DNA of 6,167 nucleotides from Chloroflexota bacterium (lineage in GTDB: Bacteria > Chloroflexota > Anaerolineae > J036 > Brachytrichaceae), in contig JAKALH010000190.1 in assembly GCA_021813225.1 (NCBI GenBank), positions 1 to 6,167 on the forward strand. The letters run 5' to 3'. The position numbers were made by a program, and so were the translations under genes. Shown here one piece after another: positions 6,124 to 6,167 of the stretch; the stretch's first letter is position 1, and the number at the start of each line of letters is the position of its first letter. The notes below the pieces were generated by a model. That model had not been told where the DNA came from. It ran no database searches and was given only the letters and a program-made list of their open reading frames with translations.

Positions 6124-6167
6124 CTAACGCCCGACGGTCAACAGCGTCATCTCGACATAGCGATCTT
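6124..6167 (-). CDS. Probable 3' end of an upstream gene, unidentified
   Basis: One minus-strand frame reads DRYVEMTLLTVGR and then TAG at 6126-6124. It is the only frame entering from the window edge that gives a compact, natural-looking C-terminus before the repeat-rich spacer: one other frame stops sooner, and the third runs on through the hairpins. Thirteen residues are too few to name a family. It would end 115 bases before the lipoprotein start and could belong to the same transcription unit. Confidence 0.3.
   Translation of the reverse strand, partial: DRYVEMTLLTVGR

Overview
The window is bacterial chromosome-like DNA with moderately high GC (about 60% by eye). Every credible gene lies on the minus strand, so transcription runs from position 6167 towards position 1. 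No rRNA, tRNA, transposase, phage gene, CRISPR array or attachment site is visible. The host cannot be fixed from this sequence. A lipoprotein joining a solute-binding-like region to a von Willebrand A (VWA) domain, next to assorted oxidoreductases and an AEC permease, fits Chloroflexota or an actinobacterium-like host; this is inference with low confidence.

Layout in the direction of transcription: (i) 6167-6124, the last 13 codons of a probable upstream gene, not identifiable; (ii) 6123-6009, a 115-base intergenic/leader stretch packed with short inverted and direct repeats; (iii) 6008-4341, a 555-residue secreted lipoprotein with an SBP-like N-terminal region and a C-terminal VWA domain with an intact MIDAS; (iv) 4311-3310, a YhdH/YhfP (AcuI)-type NADPH-dependent quinone/acryloyl-CoA reductase of the MDR family; (v) 3283-2633, or from 3313, a nitroreductase-family FMN enzyme; (vi) a 133-base gap with an AT-rich patch, probably holding a promoter; (vii) 2499-1930, a cysteine-rich flavodoxin-fold NADPH-dependent FMN reductase-like protein; (viii) 1852-932, an AEC (auxin efflux carrier) family permease; (ix) 870-1, an aldo/keto reductase cut by the window edge after 290 codons.

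Spacing suggests that lipoprotein, MDR reductase and nitroreductase (gaps of 29 bases, then a possible 4-base ATGA overlap) could form one transcription unit. The last three genes are separated by 133, 77 and 61 bases and could be a second unit or individually controlled. No convincing rho-independent terminator was found. Functionally, four of the six main genes are soluble NAD(P)H- or flavin-dependent oxidoreductases for small carbonyl, enone, quinone or nitro compounds, and one is a permease for organic anions or similar solutes. A role in handling reactive small organic molecules is reasonable but unproven. The most unusual gene is the SBP-VWA lipoprotein with its structured leader. Overall this is an ordinary metabolic region with a few points worth checking, and I see no clear evidence of a new multi-gene system.
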